A DNA stretch of 64,000 nt from Camellia lanceoleosa (lineage: Eukaryota > Streptophyta > Magnoliopsida > Ericales > Theaceae), in contig CM045768.1 of the NCBI GenBank assembly GCA_025200525.1, positions 44,797,022 to 44,861,021 of the forward strand. Reading direction: 5' to 3'. The position numbers and the translations under genes were made by a program. The notes beneath the pieces were generated by a model. The model ran no database searches and had not been told where the DNA came from. It saw nothing but the letters and a program-made list of their open reading frames with translations. Shown here in pieces: positions 48,959 through 61,426 of the stretch; the first letter of the stretch is position 1, and the number at the start of each line of letters is the position of its first letter.

Positions 48959-50038
48959 TCATCGCATTTCCAGCTTGAATGTGCCAATGTCAAGCACCTC
49001 CACACTGGACTCATTCCCCATGTAAACTTTTCTGCTCCTAGCAGGTACTCGACGATACTCAACGAACCCTACTCTGTCCCTCACGATGTAGTCTGTTGCT
49101 CCGAAGTCTACAACCCAAAAATGAGGAGAATGAGCAATTAATGCTTGACTAGACACAAAGCATTGAATGCAAGAAATTAAGTAAGGGAGTACCTTCTTCT
49201 GCTCAAGGCAATCCCGAGTGAAGTGTCCTTCTTTGTTACAGTTAAAGCATGTCAACTTAGCCTTTGCCTTCTTACCATCTCTCTTGCCCCTACGCTTGAA
49301 ATTTCTAGCGCCATTAGGCTTAAACGCAGTTGCTGCTTGCTTCTTAGGGGCACCTTTTGCTTTTCCATGTTTGAACTGAGAAGTCCTACGTGAGCTTGAC
49401 TCAACCACCATAGCAGAACCATCAGACTTAGCCGCCTCAAGGCGCTTAGCCTCTAGCTCCAAATGACACGATATGTCTTCGAATGTTTTCACACTCTCAT
49501 TATGCATCATGTTCTGCTTCATCTGCTCCCAAGAATTTGGCAAAGAGCGTATCACAGCTTGTACTTGTTGCTCTTGAGTCAAATTGTGCCCAGTAGCCGC
49601 AAGCTCACGTATCATGGCTGACATGACTCTCAAATGCTGCTTCATCGAGTGATGCGCCCTTTTTTGATATGAGTCAAACTTCATAGTCAGCCCACGTAGC
49701 TTTGCCAAAGAGGTAATACCAAACTTTTGCTTGAGAGCTTCCCACATCTCAAATACAGTCGGGCAATGCTCAAACTCACTAATCAAGTCGTTGTGCATGC
49801 TGCTCAACATAGTAAAGCGCGCACACCGATCTTTGTTACGCCAAGTCTGAAAGGCTTCAAGATCACGACGATGTTGAGCTGTATTGCCCTGCTCTGGCTC
49901 AACTATCACTTGTTCAAGTGTGGTCAACACTTCTTGCTCATTGAGGAGGTATTGGATCTTACAGCGCCATATATCATAATTGTCGCCATCTAATTTCTCT
50001 CCCTTAGTTAAGTCTGCCACCACTGTCTTAGCAGCCAT
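48959..50038 (-). pseudogene. Copia gag and protease start
   Basis: I place the start at MAAKTVVADLTKGEKL (50038), preceded in the same frame by an unlikely upstream Met. Residues of a UBN2-type gag region follow (MWEALKQKFGITSLAKL), then a Lys/Arg-rich stretch and a CCHC zinc knuckle (CFNCNKEGHFTRDC, about 49245-49205) that binds RNA. The protease motif reads VVDFGATDY where D-S-G-A is expected: the Ser is replaced by Phe, so the protease is probably inactive. The frame stops after FKLEMR at 48959. Confidence 0.88.
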
Positions 50039-51450
50039 TTCTATATACAGAGTAAACAAATGCGCAGAGGATATTAATGATAGTAACACAAAACAAAATA
50101 TTTTGCAGCAAAAAGAATCTAAATTAAATAATGATAATTTTACACATGTCTCAAGATCGAAAATTTGCTATGCTCGTAATCATCTCTTGCGCCTCTAGTG
50201 ATAATTATCAAAATTTAATTTAATTCCATGCGCAAAAAACAATCAAACAATCAAACAATCTCCCACTACTTATGGCATATACAAAGCATGATAAAATCCA
50301 TACAATAGCATCTCATTGTAAATTTACAAACAACTCATGCTATATTTATTTAATAATGGAATTCAAATAAATAAATAAATAAATAATAATGCTTCTCTAA
50401 TTACAACATATTACAAACCCAAAAAATTTGTTGTATTCAATAATCAGATTATGCCATAATTAAAGTGTACATCATTTTGGAATTTTCTGAAATTTTTTGA
50501 AATTTTAAATAACTAATAAACACACGTAAAATTAGAAATAAAAAATCTAGAAACTGATAAACTGAAACAATATTCAGATTATGCCATACTTAAAAATGTA
50601 CATCATTTTGAAATTTTCTGGAAATTTTCTGAAATATTCTGGAATTTTAAATAACTAATAAACACACATAAAATTAGAAATAAAAAATCCAGAAATTGAT
50701 AAACTGAGAAAATATTACTAGTAGATAGTAAAACATTTCAGAAGTCCACAATAAAAATTTTAACTCCAGAAAATTATTTATGCAATATCAGAATCATTTT
50801 AAAGCATAAAAAATGAATTATTAACACAGAAAAAATATTTTTTATTTTCGTAAAATTTTCAAAATTTTACAGAATATAGAAAAATTAATTCTGAGTCTAA
50901 CAGTACAAACCACGTATAAATCAAATACGTAATGAATTAATAATGACTATTTAACGCGATACAGAATTAAAAAATAGAACAAACAGTGCCTTAAGCATTA
51001 GCAGTCAAGCCAGCCAGCCAAGCCGCCGAAGGAAAATGACGCCTTCGACTCGGCGTGCAACTCACGCTGACAGCGTGTGTGTAAGCGGATGGCTCATGCG
51101 TGGCGGCTAGCGCTGGCGTGATGCGGCGTGTCGGAATGGCGTCTGGCGCGTGGGAGCGCGTGGAAGTGCATGTGAGCGACTCACTGCGTCAGGTGGCGCG
51201 TGCATACCACACGCCGCCTTCCAGGGTGTTTTCTGGTCCGATTTTTGTACTGCCGGACTCCTTTTTTCAAAATAAAACCATTTATGGTATTTAAAAAAGG
51301 CATTAATGAACATAAAAAAAAATATTTATGCTCTTAATCTAATAAAATAGATTTTTTTTTTCTTCTTTACTAACATTCATGTATATAATGTATACATATA
51401 CATATAAAAATATACACATGATTAAAGGAAACACGAAAATATCCATTAAA
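50039..51450 (-). other. Copia 5' leader with GC-rich segment
   Basis: About 1.4 kb between primer-binding site and gag. AT-rich except for a GC-rich island at 51010-51250 (GGCGCGTGC, CCACACGCC, CCTTCCAGGGT). The section 50460-50640 holds a diverged duplication (ATTATGCCATA ... GAAATTTTCTG). Corresponds to 29040-30325 in the nested copy. Confidence 0.7.
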
Positions 51451-51462
51451 GCTCTGATACCA
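51451..51462 (-). other. Primer-binding site of the copia element
   Basis: GCTCTGATACCA on the + strand, one base from the 5' LTR end. Initiator tRNA-Met type. Confidence 0.88.
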
Positions 51463-51463
51463 A

Positions 51464-51910
51464 TGTAAAAAAAGTATAACGCAGCGGAATAAACATTATG
51501 GTCATACCTTTTCGCAACAGAGTCTGAATTGAAGGATCTCGTGGGTAAATCACGTGCTTCCTGAATCTGGTCAATCAACCCAGCAATGGGGTGATATTAC
51601 AATAGTGAATATCACCCACACAAACCACAGTGCAAATGGTTTTGATCGTTGTTTTTGGGAAAGAGTCAGTATATGGGAGAAACTGTATATGGGAAAAACT
51701 CAGATCATACGTTGTTTTTCTCTTAATCATCCATAACCCATATATCAGATATATAATGTTATTATTATCTATCCATATCAGTTAATGGAGATAATATCTG
51801 TATCCTGAGTGTTTATCCTAAATAGGTTTGAATTCAATTTCAAAACCTATTTGGATAAGGTTCAAATTCAAATTCAAACGGTCATGCCACATGGGCGCCC
51901 ATTTCTAACA
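51464..51910 (-). repeat. 5' LTR of the copia element (447 bp)
   Basis: TGTAAAAAAAG to CATTTCTAACA, aligned without gaps to 44401-44847. Confidence 0.9.
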
Positions 51911-52368
51911 CCAACAATATTCAAACACCTGTCGGGCAGGGAATCAGTCATGTAGGCAGACAAAGATCCTGTAAAATTATTGCACCTACACATCAGCCAT
52001 TAATGAGGCTCTCCTAGCATTAAATGCGATAACACCTTCACGTCGGAGGATACAGACTTACCATGAACGATGTGAGCTAGAATCTAGATTTTCGGCCAAC
52101 AAGATAGTCTGAAATGGACAAGGAAATGATAAGCAAAGGATATAAAGAAACTTTTGAGATACGTTAAAGGTTAAGTTATTCCGTCTCTTCGATCTATCAA
52201 TAATCAATCTCCCCTAACCGAACTTGGTTGTCAGAGAGTCCGTCGGGGGATCTCTCCCTCCTCTGGACCTTTTTGCAGGCTTGTTTGGGAAATACCGAAG
52301 TCAGCAGACTTGCTATTGGAAGCATGAATCAGTCCGGCCCATCCTCCGTTGGAACCGCAGTATTATCA
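51911..52368 (+). repeat. Inner part of the 5' LTR of the + strand Tat-like element
   Basis: Resumes after the copia insertion with CCAACAATATTCAAAC and ends GCAGTATTATCA. It aligns in reverse with 13633-14100. Confidence 0.8.
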
Positions 52369-52370
52369 GT

Positions 52371-52388
52371 TGGCGCCGTCTGTGGGAA
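52371..52388 (+). other. Primer-binding site of the + strand Tat-like element
   Basis: TGGCGCCGTCTGTGGGAA, two bases after the LTR end, a site typical of Tat-type plant gypsy elements. The tRNA is not assigned. Confidence 0.8.
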
Positions 52389-52465
52389 CCCTTTTTTGCA
52401 AAGACAATTGTGTTCACTGTCACCGGAAGGAACCTCATTATCACCCACTTCTTATTTCAGGGTGG

Positions 52466-54538
52466 ATGGTCATAACCAGGCCCATGGCTTCGCAATACAA
52501 TGCTGGTAATCTTAAAGCTGAGTCCTCTAATCCAAACAACCCATCTCCATATTTCGTCGAACTCATCAACAGTATCAACTGTTTAACCAAGCAAAACTAG
52601 GCCTTGATCAATGCCTTACTCCAATGGAATCTCCCCATTCCTCCTCCACCACCACCACCAGACATCCCTTCAAACCGGGAACAAACTCTAAGCCACCTAC
52701 TCCAACCACATGCTCCTTGAGGACCACTTCCCCCACCTTTCATCCCATAAGCTCACCTGCCAAATTCGGAGGGTCTATGACCCCCGCCTTAAGAATCACT
52801 CCCCTCACAACAGGGTTCGTATCCCTCACACCACCCTCCCGTCGCCGAAGGTGAGGCTAGAAGCGTTTAACCTTCATTCCCCTCCGGTAGTGACAATGTC
52901 CCCATTTGGGACCCGGAACTGTGACCCATGAAGCTCCAACTTCAAGGGGTCATGCAGAACATGCAGAACAAACCTTCCACAACAGCCAACTCCCCCTTTG
53001 TCGCATCCATTAAAGACAAACCCCTACCTTCCAAGTTCAAGATGCCGTCAATCAACACCTTCGATGGCACAACCGATTCGGTCAACCATCTAGAAGCTTA
53101 CAGGACCCTCATGATCCTTCATGCTTTCCCTAACGAGATCATGTGTCGTGCTTTCCCCATAATGCTCAAAGGGTCAGTGCAACTACGGTTCAGTTAATTA
53201 CCACCGGACTATGTCACCACTTTCAAGTAGCTAAGTGACTCTTTCTTGAGCCATTTCATCGACACTTAGCGTCAGGGACGACTGGCGACCCAGCTGTTGA
53301 ACATTCGACAAACTGACAGGGAATTGTTGCACAGTTTTGTCACTTGCTTTAATTCAGAAGCCCTCCAAGATGAAGAGAATGATGATAAGGTCATCTTAAC
53401 AGCCTTCATGGCCAAACTACGCCCATCGGATTTCCTTTTCTCTCTCTCCAAAAACCCTCCGACGACCATGGCCACCATTCTTACCAAAGCCTAAAAATAC
53501 ATGAACGCAGAAGACTCTTTAGCAGCCCACCAAGACTCTACACCTAAACCCTCACAACCCAAAGACAAGAGAAAAGAGTCAGAACCTAGACATCCCTAAT
53601 ACACTCATCCTGACCGACCTCCACGCTGCGACCAAGCTGTTCCTCGCCGACCGTTCGACTGCTTCGAGCGGTACACCCCTCTCAACACGTCCATGGAACA
53701 TGTCCTAAACCAAATCTAGCAGGATTATAACTTGAAATAGTCCCAACCTTCTAAGTTTCCTTCTAATCAACGGGATCAGTCCAAATACTGTTGCTTTCAC
53801 TGTGACCATGGCCATAACACGGATGAATACGTCAACCTTAAGGATCAAGTTGAGGACCTGGTCTATTAAGGACGCTTAACTTATTTCACTGTGCCCTAAC
53901 CTCACCAAAGGGCCATAATCAACTCCCCAAAGCGAAACGATAGACACACCCCACCACGATCGGCCGACCAGCCCCGGCGGGAAGGTGACAGGGCCCAACA
54001 CCAACCTTAAGCTCCAGGATCCCCCGCTCCCCAACTGATGAAATAAGGGTCATTGCAGGTGGACTTGCGTACGGTGGACCGTCGCGGTCGACACAGTAGG
54101 CCGAGCTGTGACGAATCATGTAAGGTTCAGACAAGGAAGTAATGCTGGTCGACTGACCCCCCAAGCAACCCAAGCAATAGTCGGAACCGATTACCTTCAC
54201 AGATGCAGATTGCGAAAACATCCAATACCCCTACGATGACCCACTTGTCATCTCCTCTCTCGTTTCCAACTATATGGTTCGACGTGTGCTCATCGACAAT
54301 GGTAGCTCCTTAGACATTATCTTCCTTAATACTTTCAAGCAGCTCCAGATTGGTGAAGAAAAGTTATCGCCTCTGCAAACACCTTTAGTTGGATTTACTG
54401 GAGACCGGGTAATTTCTATAGGGTCTATTGATCTACCAATCACAATCAGTGAGTACCCAAGGCAAAATACGAAGATTCTTACCTTTCTGGTTGTCGATTG
54501 CCCCTCTGCCTACAATGTCATTCTTGGACGCACAGCAC
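52466..54538 (+). pseudogene. Decayed gag and protease of the + strand Tat-like element
   Basis: Opens MVITRPMASQYNAGN at 52466, followed by a Pro-rich stretch (PIPPPPPPDIP), a conserved gag core (FKMPSINTFDGTTDSVNHLE near 53040; DFLFSLSKNPPTTMAT near 53430) and a zinc-knuckle-like YCCFHCDHGHNTDE near 53790. The protease is at 54274-54538 with the active-site form IDNGSS, then GFTGDRV and VILGRTAL. About ten in-frame stops, several where Gln is expected from flanking context. It is broken at 54538 by the solo LTR and continues at 57816. Confidence 0.82.
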
Positions 54539-57500
54539 TGTAGCTCGACTTTTTCGCGCCCCCTTTCGGAAGACGAAGAAGCCCTACAGTATCGGACTCC
54601 CGCAGTTCTAAATCTGATTCCACAAGTGCAATGTGAAACAGATAAACAACAAAGAGTCCCAATCCGGCAAATCTTTTGAAAAATCAATTTTGAATCAAAT
54701 GCTAAAAATGAACTGCTTTGCCAGATACAAAGTCACTCCCTAAATATTATATTTTTAAGAAATTTAGGAAACTCATGACTCATGCCAAAGGCCACATGTC
54801 CGTCATCACCAAGATTGTTTCAACTTGGGAACTTAGGTACGAGAGGGGAAGGTCATAAATTGAGCACCCCCGATCAAAATATTGGCCTCTACTAATCATG
54901 ATATGAATCTTATCTACATTATATGCTCCTGTCCCAATTTATTAGGTTAGCATTACTATGTGATGCGCACACACACAAGTATACACTAAATTGCAAGAAT
55001 TGGAACGTCTCGATTCATGTTTGTTTTGAAAATTGTTTCAAATATGTACCACTTGAAAAAGTGATCGCATATGAATATTACTCAAATTATTCTAATTCAA
55101 GTAATTAGCCTTCATTCACAGTCATTCAAACAAATATAACACTTAAATAATTAGCCTCATGGCAAGCATGCTAAACATGGCAACAATCATACACATGCGA
55201 TATGGTAAAACGAGTAAAGACTCACCTAGTACTCCAAGCCAAAAAAGAGAAATGAGTTAGAACAATGCATGATCCTAATTATACAATATGACTAATGCAA
55301 CACATGCGATATGCAATTGATAGGCTCGGCTACTAATATGGCATATGAATCAATTTGATAACATGCAGTCTAAGCACGTATTTAAAGAAGTATTAAACTA
55401 ACAATGCAAGCTAGAATGATGAACCGAGCCTCGATGCATGCAATACAAATGGATGCAAACATGGAGAATGCTAAACAAAACGTGATGTCCCTAAACTAAC
55501 CATTATAAGCTAGCAAAAAAATAAAATAAAATAAGAAAGACGTGGGGTTGGAAGACATACATGCTATTACAACATTGCGCTCTCACGAAGGAAAGTCTGA
55601 ATAAACTAACTAGCTAACTAATTACCTAGCTATTATGGCAACAAATGAATAATTTAGCTAAGCTAATTAACTAATTATTACAAATCGAATGAACTAATTA
55701 ATTAACTAATTTAGCTAATTAAAATAATTACAACACAAGACAAATTAGCTACTCTAACTAATTAATTACAAAGCTACTATTTTAAGCACAACACTAATGT
55801 ATTTATAACACGGATCCCGAGGATCGATGGAGGCTCATGCATGAATGAAGAAAAGCCACTGTTTTTGCTACTGAATGCCTCTGTTGCACAGTAGGACACT
55901 TGCATTGATTTCTATCTCCAGGCCAACTCTATTCTGCTAGGGAAGTACACTGCTGGATTTTGCATTGGTGGCCGACAGAGGGCTTGTCGTCCACTAATGA
56001 TGGCCTATTGGCTAACAATAGTGGCCTGGCGGCCACTGGTGACTGAACTTTTCTACTGCAACAGAGAGCAAATAGAGCAGAGACAATGTATTCTCAAGGG
56101 TCTGTTTGTACAATTTACTCCTCCTTATCATTTGAACAGCTCAATGGAGTAGTAAACTTGGTTCACAAATCATCAATCTTTGCAATTTCATTGCATGATG
56201 GCCTATGAACCAAAGTGTGCAAGTTCAATAAATGCAATAAAACAAGACTCTCAAAACCACCATCCTATCATGAAAGGTCAAGGGAAGTAGTTGACAATGA
56301 ATCTTGAACCGTTTTTATCACTAATGAGTATGAAATGACTCAAGACTCAAGGGTTCAATTAACGTCCGATTGAACCCAAAACCAAATTATTATCTTGCAC
56401 CTTTTTTAACCTCAATTTTATTACTTCATTTGAAAATACCATCTATTCTTTAGTCAATTGAGTCCAAAAGTGAATTTAAGTCCTCTAATATAAAAAGGGC
56501 TCAAACCAAAAGTTGCTTTAGGCATGAAAGAGACATCATACCGTTGGTAATGAACCCCTAAAGGGATTAAACCATTTAGCATGACACCTCAATCTCATAC
56601 TTAAACAAACAAAGGATTTGAAACAACTTTCAAAGCAAAACAAAAATCAAGAAAGGGGGGAGGTTGCAGAGGTGATTAAGGGTGATCACAAGTATAGAAA
56701 GCCATAAATAAATGCAATCAACTCAAATAAGATGGTGTCTAAGGCCTAAAACACCAAACTCATGAGGACAATTATACTATAAGCATGCAATACAAAGCTC
56801 AAATGCAACAAACAAAGCTCAAATGAAACAAACACTTAAAAACACTCCTAAAACAGTCCTAAATAAGTCCTAAAACATGCTGGAATTAAGACGAAAATAA
56901 CTAGATTAATAAGCTAAAACATGGTCATGCTAGGCTAGTAAGCAAAACACAAGAAGGGGAGGCTAACCCTTCTAATTTTGGACTTCAAAACATGATTTTA
57001 GCCACTGAAATAACTCTAAAAATTAGTGTTTAAAAGCTTAAAAAAAGATAGTGCAAAGGTGGGAAACACAAGGGTAAAGGCCTTGAAAGCAAGGTGTAAA
57101 GAAGGGTGAACCACCCCTCAACCTTTATTTGCCTTAAAATCCAAGTTTCAGTCCAAAAATACAGAGTTTTTACAGCCCAAAAATAGTTGGAAGATAGCAA
57201 GAAAAAGAGTATATAAAGCAAGTAAAGAGACAAAGCTTTATATCTCTTAAAGAGAAGATCACTTTCAAGCAATAAATCAAGGCAAACACACCCTCAAGAC
57301 CTCAAACAAGGCTCAAAGATTCCTCAACTCAAAGATAGAGAGGTTTGGTTAAGAGTGTATAGGCAAAGGTTAAGAAATTTGCAAGAGAGAGAGAGAGGAA
57401 AATTTTTGCTCCAAAATTTTTCTAGCCCCATGGCAAGAAGGGAGGCCTCCTATATATAGAAAACATAAATCTCTCTCATAAACATCCAGCCATACATGTG

Positions 57501-57815
57501 GGAGTAGATGCAAGCAGCTGTGCAAATAGCTGGCATAGTTGGCACAAAATATCTACAAAACACATTGGTGGCCGGTAACCAAAAGTGATGGCCGGTAGCG
57601 CAAAGTAGTGGCCGGCAGGCCACCAAGGGTTGCAGGCTTGAAAATCCAAGGTTTTGGATCCAAAACAAAGGCAACAGGGGTGTAGGGTTTGAAAGGCTCA
57701 AAGTTGTGGCATTCCGTTGAGGACTTCAAGCACTTGACAAGTATATGCACTCATCATTGGGTGTGCAAGCGATGACGTCCAAGTCGTAAGGACTGTCAAA
57801 AATGGGGTGTCTACA
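54539..57815 (-). mobile_element. Solo LTR (3,277 bp), same family as 8613-12097
   Basis: On the - strand it starts TGTAGACACCCCATTTTTG at 57815 and ends at 54539 with CGAGCTACA. Flanks AGCAC (54534-54538) and AGCAT (57816-57820) are a target duplication with one change. A TATA-like CTATATATAGG is read on the - strand near 57459-57449. No coding domain. It is antisense to its host element, as is the other copy. Confidence 0.85.
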
Positions 57816-57820
57816 AGCAT

Positions 57821-60800
57821 TTAATGCTTTTCTAGCCGTGACATCCACTTATCACCTGTCACTCAAAATTTCGACCAATCATGGGGTCGGCACCGTAAGA
57901 GGCGAACAGACCGTGGCTAGAGAATGCTACGTCACTTCGTTAAAGGAAGTAAAAATGAAAGAAGCTTTGATCATAGAAGGTCTTGGTGTTAGGGATGGGG
58001 AGGAACTAATCGGGGGGGAACCAGTGGAAGAGTTAATCGAAGTGTCCATCAGCTCTGACGATCCAACGAAGACGGCTAAGATTGGTAGCCAGCTATCTTC
58101 TTAGGCCAAGGCTGGCCTCACGGCTCTCTTAGTTGAGCACAACAATATCTTTGCTTGGACTCATTTGGACATGCCAGGCATCAACCCTGCTTTTATCACT
58201 CATCGCCTCGATTGAGCCTCGCCGTTCCGCCAAAAGCAACGCATTTTTCATCCAGAGCGCAACAACCTCATTGTCACTAAGGTGGACAAGTTGTTGAAGG
58301 CATAGTTCATCAGAAACATGGACTATCCTAGATGGTTGCTAACGTAGTCTTGTTCCACAGAAATAATGACAAATGGCAATTGTGCGTTGACTACTCTGAC
58401 CTCAATCGAGCCTGCCCCAAAAATAGCTACCCACTTCCTAGAATAGATCTATTGGTTGACACGGCTGCAAGACATCAGATGCTTAGCTTCATGGACACTT
58501 TCTCTGGCTATAATCAGATCTTAATGCATGCAGCTAACCAAAAGCACACTTCTTTCATTACTGACAGGAGGACTTATCACTACCGTGTGATGCCATTCGG
58601 TTTAAAGAATGTGGGGGCCACTTACCAACGCCTGGTCAATGCCGTTTTCAAAAACCAGATAGGTTAGAATATGGAGGTTTATGTTGATGACATGCTTGTC
58701 AAGAGCAAACTCTCCTCCAATCACTTAGCGAACCTACGAGAGACTTTCCAGACCTTACGCAAGTACCATGTAAAGCTAAATCCAGAAATGTGCGCCTTTG
58801 GCGTTGGATTTGGTAAATTTTTGGGGTTTATGGTCAGTCACCGAGGTATTAAGGCCAACCCAGAAAAGATCAAGGCACTGATAGAATTGCAGTCTCCCCG
58901 AACGGTAAAAGAGGTCCAACGGCTCATAGACAAAGTCGTCGCCTTCAACCGCTTCATTTCCCGAGCAACTGATAAATGCCTTTCATTCTTCAAAGTTCTT
59001 CGACAGGCCTTCAAATGGAACATCGAGTCTGAGGAGGCTTTCCAACAACTAAAACAGTGCCTGGCCAATCACCCTCTCCTCTCTTAAGAATTGCCAGGAG
59101 AAACCATTTTCCTTTACTTAACTATCTTCACGATGGTGGTCAGTGCTGCTCTCATGAGGGAAGACGACTCAGTCCAGCGGCCAATTTACTACATCAGTCG
59201 TGCACTCCAAGGGGCATAACAAAACTACCCTTTATTAGAGAAGATGGCTTTGGCCCTGGTCATCGCCTCCAGACGCCTTCAACCTTGTTTCCAGGCACAC
59301 TCAATTGTGGTCCTCACTGACCAACCTTTAAGGAAAATTATGCAACAACAGGAATCATCAGGCAGATTCATGCAATGGTCTGTCGAATTGAGTCAATACA
59401 AGATCTCTTACTGACCTCGGACAACCATCAAAGGACAAGCCATTGCCGACTTCATCCTGGAATTCACCAACCTTACGCCACAAATATCCCCTCCACAGCC
59501 ACAAGCCATTCCTGAGACAATTGATCCCTATTCTTAGACCCTTAACGTTGACAGATCATCCAGCAAATAGGGTAGCGGAGCCGGTTTAATCCTTACTACC
59601 TCAGAGCGCGAATACTTCAAGTGTGCTCTCCATTTTCTATTCGACGCAAGTAATAACGAGACTAGGTATGAGGCCCTCATAACGGGTTTCCGACTGGCCA
59701 AGGACATTGGGGTCGACCACATCCACGTGTTCAGTGATTCCCAATTGGTTGTTGGACAGATAACTGGGAAGTTTGATGCGAAGGAAGAAACGATACGAAC
59801 ATACAGGGACATCGCTCTTCCTCTCACCCGCCTTTTTAGTAGTTTCCAGATCCAGCACATCCCCAGGTTAGACAATTCTCAGGTGGATGAAATGGCTTAA
59901 TTAGCTTCAGCCAACCAGTTGGATTTCAGTCACAGCGTCCAAGTCGAATACATGACCACTCCCTGCTGTTTCGTTAGATCCACAAGACGTCCATTTCCTC
60001 CAGAACGAGCCTATCCCATGGGCCCAAGACATCAACTTGTTCTTAGAACACGGGGTGTTACCAAACGCTAAACAAGAGGCCGATAAAGTTAGGGCTTGAT
60101 CGTCTTATTATGTCATCATCAACGGCCTGCTGTACAAATGGAGATTCTCACACCCATACCTTAGGTGTCTCAGTCCTGCTCAAGCGAACTATGTGATGAG
60201 AGAAATACACGAGGACGTTTGTGGCAACCATTCAGGCAAACGGTCTCTGGCCCATAAAATTCTACGCACAGGCTGCTTCTAGCCCACAATCAATCAAGAC
60301 GCAATTGACTTTGTGCTTAAGTGTGATAAATGCTAGCGCTTCGCTAACATCCCTCATGCACCGCCAGCGGAACTGATCACACTCAGCAGCCCCTACCCCT
60401 TTGCTAAGTGAGGCATCGACTTAATCACTCCCTTACCCACTAGCAAGGGCCAAGTCAAGCTCGTTGTGGTTGTCATTGATTACTTCACCAAATGGGTGGA
60501 AGCAGAACCTCTTGCTACAGTCATTGAATGAAACACCACCAAGTTTATCTGGCAATCAATCGTGTCGATTCTAATCCCCTGTGCCATCGTCTCAGATAAT
60601 GAAAAACAATTCGATAATGCCAAATTTAGGAAATTCTGTGAAGAGCTCTGCATCTGACCATGTTTTTCCTCTCCAGGCCATCCCTAAGCTATTGGGCAAG
60701 TCGAAGTCACCAATTGCTCCCTTTTGAAGATCATCAAGACTAAATTAGAAGCCGCCAAGGGACTTTGGGCTGAGGAATTACCAAACGTATTCTGGGCCTA

Positions 60801-61250
60801 TTGAACGATAGCTCGCACCCCCACAGGAGAGACCTTTTTTCGCCTAACATACGGTGCCGAGGCAGTTATCCCAGTGGAAATTAGTTTGTCAACTGCCCGG
60901 GTGCTACATCCGAACCCAAAACTAAATAAAAAGCGGTGATGGGCCACTTGGACCTAATTGAAGAGCTCCGAGAGTAAGTTGCTGTCAAGCTAGCATCATA
61001 CCAACAGAGAATGAGAACATATTATAACTGTAGAGTCAGATCCCAAGAATTCACAGTAGGCGACCTAGTCTTACACGAAGCCACTCTCGCCCCCAAAAAC
61101 CCAACTGAGGGCACACTAGCAGCTAAGTGGGAAGAACCTTACATCATCACAGCCAGACCCTGTCCGGGCACTTACCGTCTCCAAGACATGACAGGCAGAG
61201 ACCTCCCTCATCCATGGAATGCAGAGCACTTAAAGCGCTTTTATCAATAA
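57821..61250 (+). pseudogene. Tat-like pol: RT, RNase H, integrase
   Basis: Linker (GVGTVRGEQTVARECYV) to about 58320. RT: WQLCVDYSDLNRACPKNSYP near 58375, FMDTFSGYNQI, MPFGLKNVGATYQR, then the intact catalytic [10 protein letters not shown] at 58679. RNase H: LTDQPLRKIMQQ near 59320 and the second RNase H-like stretch FSDSQLVVGQITGKFDAKEE near 59735. Integrase zinc region (about 60200-60350), core (VVVIDYFTKWVEAEP near 60470, IVSDNEKQF), and C-terminal part ending HPWNAEHLKRFYQ at 61250. Over twenty in-frame stops or shifts. Confidence 0.87.
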
Positions 61251-61426
61251 AACGGTTTCTGTTGCTTTTTGTATGGATCAACCTCTTGTATGGTCCACTT
61301 TGCTATTCAGAACACTTGTTCATTTTTGCTTTTACCATACGACGTGTAAATTTATGATTGTAGGACTATGCTTTAATGACAAACATTTTTAACCCGCATT
61401 TTTGGTGTTGTACCTCTTTTCCCGAA

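Larger units (their letters stand above)
44401..51910 (-). mobile_element. Ty1/copia retrotransposon (7,510 bp), nearly complete but mutated
   Basis: Two LTRs of 447 bp each (44401-44847 and 51464-51910), primer-binding site at 51451-51462, polypurine tract (reading GAGTGGAAGA on the - strand) next to the left LTR, and gag-pol between. Flanks CCAAT (44396-44400) and CCAAC (51911-51915) form a target duplication with one change. I count about 16 substitutions and no indels between the LTRs, mostly transitions. It is antisense to the gypsy element it interrupts. Confidence 0.9.
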
